Source: Clostridia bacterium
Lineage (GTDB): Bacteria; Bacillota; Clostridia; Lachnospirales; Lachnospiraceae
Reading direction: 5' to 3'
DNA length: 64,000 nucleotides
Assembly: GCA_029101305.1 (NCBI GenBank)
Contig: JAQXQS010000090.1
Span: 29,881-93,880, forward strand
The notes under the pieces were generated by a model. That model searched no databases, was not told the origin of the DNA, and was given only the letters and a program-made list of their open reading frames with translations. A program made the translations under genes and the position numbers. Numbering within the stretch: position 1 is the first letter of the stretch; each line of letters starts with the position of its first letter. This document shows, piece by piece, positions 61,551 through 64,000 of this stretch.

Positions 61551-62795
61551 ATGGCAAACACATTTAAAAATATCAAAAAGAAACTGCGGCGGAAACGTCT
61601 GCTGGCAGAGAAACACCGCCTGGAAAAAGCTCAGACAGGTGCACAGGGAAATGAAGCTGTAAGAAAAAAGATTAAAGTAGCAATGCATAAAAGGAAAGCT
61701 GTGCTGAAACCAGTTGCTGTGATACTGGCAGCTGCGATTGTTGTTTTGGCAGGCTTTCTTTTCATGGAAAAAAGAAGCTATCGCAGTTACAAGATACAGG
61801 TCTCCAGTGAGCAGGAGGATACAGTATCGACACAGTATATAAATCTTTCAGGAAAAATCCTGCGCTATAGTTCAGACGAGGTTTCTCTTGTAAATAATAA
61901 ATTGGAGACTGTATGGAGCCAGACTTATGATATGCAGAATCCGGTAGCTGACGTGTGTGGTGACTGCGCGGTTATAGCGGATAAAGATGGTACATCCATG
62001 GTTTTTCTGGATAAAAACGGTATTACAGGAACTGTTTCAACTTCATATAGCATTGTCAAAGCAAAAGTATCCAAAAATGGAATGGCAGCAGCAATTCTGG
62101 ATGGGGGAGACCATACATGGATCAATTTTTATAATCTTGATGGAAGCCTGATTGCTGAGAATCAGACAAATATACAGGATCCTGGCTATCCTATGGATGT
62201 TGCCGTGGCTGATAATGGCGTGGTAATGATGGTAGCGTATCAATTTGTAGATAGCAGTGAGACTACCAGTTATGTGGCCTTTTATAACTTTGGCGAAGTG
62301 GGACAGAACGAAGATGACAGGATCGTAAGCGGTTATACATATGATGGTGTGGTTGTTCCGCAGATTCAATACCTTGGAAGCAATGCTGTTGCGCTTAGAG
62401 ATGATGGATTTACATTATATTCCGGCCGTCAGATTCCGAAGGAACTAAAGACTATCCAGGTTGAAAAGGAAATTGTCAGTACATTTTGTGATGAAAATAA
62501 TATAGGCCTGGTATTTAAAAATGACAGTAAGGATAAGCAGTACACTATGGAGGTGTATTCTTCTGATGGCAAGCTGAAATTTAGTAAGGATTTTAATATT
62601 CCATATTCTACGATCAGAATGAGCGATGATTATATAATCATGTATAATAGCTCCCAGCTTTGCGTCCTGAATCAGAATGGTACGGAAAAATATTTTGGAA
62701 GCGTTGATGGAACTGTGAAGGATTTCTTCAAATTAGGATGGAATAAGTATCTGCTTGTCCTGGATACAGGTGTAAATGTGATAAAGCTCAGTTAA
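61551..62795 (+). CDS. DUF5711-family membrane protein
   Basis: A 414-residue protein. A basic cytoplasmic N-terminus (NIKKKLRRKRLLAEKHRLEK) is followed by a helix near 57-76 (VAVILAAAIVVLAGFLFM). The extracellular part consists of repeated beta units (KILRYSSDEVSLVNNKLETVW, FLDKNGITGTVST, TLYSGRQIPKEL), likely a propeller. I assign it to DUF5711 from memory. Function unknown. Ten nucleotides from cvpA, so probably cotranscribed. Confidence 0.78.
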   Translation: MANTFKNIKKKLRRKRLLAEKHRLEKAQTGAQGNEAVRKKIKVAMHKRKAVLKPVAVILAAAIVVLAGFLFMEKRSYRSYKIQVSSEQEDTVSTQYINLSGKILRYSSDEVSLVNNKLETVWSQTYDMQNPVADVCGDCAVIADKDGTSMVFLDKNGITGTVSTSYSIVKAKVSKNGMAAAILDGGDHTWINFYNLDGSLIAENQTNIQDPGYPMDVAVADNGVVMMVAYQFVDSSETTSYVAFYNFGEVGQNEDDRIVSGYTYDGVVVPQIQYLGSNAVALRDDGFTLYSGRQIPKELKTIQVEKEIVSTFCDENNIGLVFKNDSKDKQYTMEVYSSDGKLKFSKDFNIPYSTIRMSDDYIIMYNSSQLCVLNQNGTEKYFGSVDGTVKDFFKLGWNKYLLVLDTGVNVIKLS

Positions 62796-62805
62796 GGAGA
62801 AGAAA

Positions 62806-63519
62806 ATGAATATAAGCTGGACCTGGCTTGGGATTGTTGGAATTGTACTGATCTGCGCTGCTTGTATTATAGGATTCAGAAAAGGATTTGTGAAAGAAGT
62901 GGTGTCTGCATTTTTTATGATCTTATCCTTTCTTCTGGTCTGGGTGATTAATCCGTATGTGAATACATTTGTGAAAGAGTATACACCTGTTTATACCGTG
63001 ATCCAGGAAAAATGCAAGGATATGGTAACGGAGCAGACAGAAGGAAAGAAAACTCCGGACAAAGAAGAACAGACACAGATTCTGGAAAATATGGAAATTC
63101 CAGAACTATTAAAGACTACCCTGGAAAAGGATAACACTGTTGAAACGTATCGCTATCTTGCTGTAAGCACTTTTTCGGAATATATTGCGCATTCTTTGGC
63201 AGTAATGGCGGTAAATGGTATATCCTTCCTTTTTTCTTATATTTTATCAGTGATTGTGATTAGATTATTAGGATATATATTAAATGTTTTGACCAAACTT
63301 CCTGTCATCCATGGGATTAACAAAATCGCAGGAGGAGCAGTAGGCGGGCTGAAATGTGTGATCTTTATCTGGATTGCCCTTCTTATATTAACTCTATTAT
63401 GTGATACTTCACTGGGAAAGCAGGGAATGGTACTGGTACAGCAGGATACATTTTTGAATTTCCTGTATGACCAAAATATATTTGTGAAGGTATTTATGAG
63501 TGTGTTTTACGGAATGTAG
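62806..63519 (+). CDS. CvpA-family membrane protein
   Basis: A 237-residue protein with four hydrophobic helices. The N-terminus (CAACIIGFRKGFVKEVVSAFFMILSFLLVWVINPYV) is the CvpA hallmark. An acidic/Lys loop lies near 70-110 and HGINKIAGGAVGGLKCVIFIW near 165. CvpA proteins are tied to colicin V export and envelope stress, with unclear mechanism. Confidence 0.85.
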   Translation: MNISWTWLGIVGIVLICAACIIGFRKGFVKEVVSAFFMILSFLLVWVINPYVNTFVKEYTPVYTVIQEKCKDMVTEQTEGKKTPDKEEQTQILENMEIPELLKTTLEKDNTVETYRYLAVSTFSEYIAHSLAVMAVNGISFLFSYILSVIVIRLLGYILNVLTKLPVIHGINKIAGGAVGGLKCVIFIWIALLILTLLCDTSLGKQGMVLVQQDTFLNFLYDQNIFVKVFMSVFYGM

Positions 63520-63613
63520 TATAATAAATGGTTTGCCCGTAGGGTGTGTTGAATTGAAAAAATGTGAAAACGTGAAAAAAGTGCAGAAAATTAAAAAAAT
63601 ATTAAAAAAAGGG

Positions 63614-63642
63614 TTGACGAATATAAAATCCAATGATATACT
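63614..63642 (+). promoter_or_regulatory. rRNA promoter P1
   Basis: TTGACG (63614-63619) and TATACT (63637-63642) with a 17-nt spacer. Confidence 0.75.
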
Positions 63643-63676
63643 AAATCTCGCTTCAAAGGAAGCGGGATTTCTTTTT
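63643..63676 (+). terminator. Terminator hairpin between the two rRNA promoters
   Basis: AAATCTCGCTTC (63643-63654) pairs with GAAGCGGGATTT (63659-63670) with one wobble, then CTTTTT. The left arm starts right after the P1 -10 box. Confidence 0.75.
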
Positions 63677-63717
63677 GGGAAAATGAAAAAGAAATCAAAA
63701 GAAAATAAAAAAAGTTG

Positions 63718-63746
63718 TTGACAAACGAAAAAGCTTATGGTAATAT
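63718..63746 (+). promoter_or_regulatory. rRNA promoter P2
   Basis: TTGACA (63718-63723) and TAATAT (63741-63746) with a 17-nt spacer, about 175 nt before 16S. The leader after it includes CCTTGATAACTAAACAGTG, common before Firmicute rRNA operons. Confidence 0.85.
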
Positions 63747-63921
63747 AAATAAGCTGTCGAACAGACAACAACAGATAAACAACCTTGATAACTAAACAGT
63801 GAAACACATACGATTCTCGAAAATTTCTTTATACAATTCATTTTCGAATGAAAACTTTTAAAACAGTAATGACGAGAGATAACTAAGCTAGTTGGTTGTC
63901 TTGAGTGCATCAAACTACATT

Positions 63922-64000
<79 letters not shown>

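Noticed and set aside
63500-63721. 73-residue Lys-rich frame between cvpA and 16S
   Set aside because: It runs through two rRNA promoter elements and a terminator hairpin, so it is best read as leader DNA.

Overview
The window is a contiguous stretch of a low-GC, anaerobic, spore-forming Firmicute chromosome, most likely Lachnospiraceae and near Blautia. Support for this: the first ~79 nt of a 16S rRNA gene at the right edge, the large Bacillus/Clostridium-type SRP RNA, sporulation genes (spoVG, yyaC-like), strong AGGAGG ribosome binding sites, sigma-A promoters, and several families I know mainly from Lachnospiraceae (DUF5702, DUF6382, DUF6128, DUF5711, split transketolase, clostridial GalT). 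The genus is inference; a full 16S would settle it. I see no phage, no intact insertion sequence and no CRISPR array.

Layout. 1-2.9 kb: small TECTGL-motif protein, THF riboswitch plus folate ECF transporter folT, GNAT acetyltransferase, SGNH hydrolase. 3.0-12.75 kb: a Tad-type (type IVb pilus/type II secretion-like) locus in one orientation from a clear promoter: prepilin peptidase, TadZ/CpaE-like ATPase, TadA/CpaF, TadB, TadC, Flp1-like pilin, DUF5702 pseudopilin, TadE-like protein with two Cys/His modules, a second prepilin peptidase, a second TadE-like protein, and a DUF6382-FHA gene interrupted by an in-frame stop. 12.8-31.7 kb: rhomboid protease, orphan soluble histidine kinase, HIT protein, sigma factor, murG, beta-CASP hydrolase, mtnN, methyltransferase, a large exported protein, galT, an exported SGNH protein, asnS and an SbcCD/YhaON-like nuclease-ATPase pair. 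Two copies of a small inverted-repeat element (MITE-like) lie in gene gaps here.

31.9-37.2 kb (minus strand): murC, then a dense cluster of DnaA boxes, then the primosome genes dnaD-dnaI and prs. 37.4-42.5 kb: glgC-glgD, spoVG, a 3D-domain cell wall protein and an orphan PduB-like microcompartment shell protein. 42.6-46.8 kb: Rpn-family nuclease, BirA-controlled bioY with DUF1284, a decayed Big2/GLUG surface protein and tRNA-Pro(CGG). 47-51.2 kb: DUF6128 protein, MATE transporter, tadA deaminase, YqeY and SRP RNA. 51.3-59.1 kb: phosphofructokinase, dnaX-ebfC-recR, a LacI-type regulator, transaldolase and split transketolase. 59.2-64 kb: YyaC-like protease, LysM protein, DUF5711 and CvpA, then tandem rRNA promoters and the start of 16S.

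Most of the content is housekeeping. The most notable items are the DnaA-box array in the dnaD control region, the Tad locus with its unusual fusions and nonsense-split FHA gene, the solitary shell protein, and a terminator hairpin overlapped by an rRNA promoter. All functional statements come from reading motifs; no database search was run.
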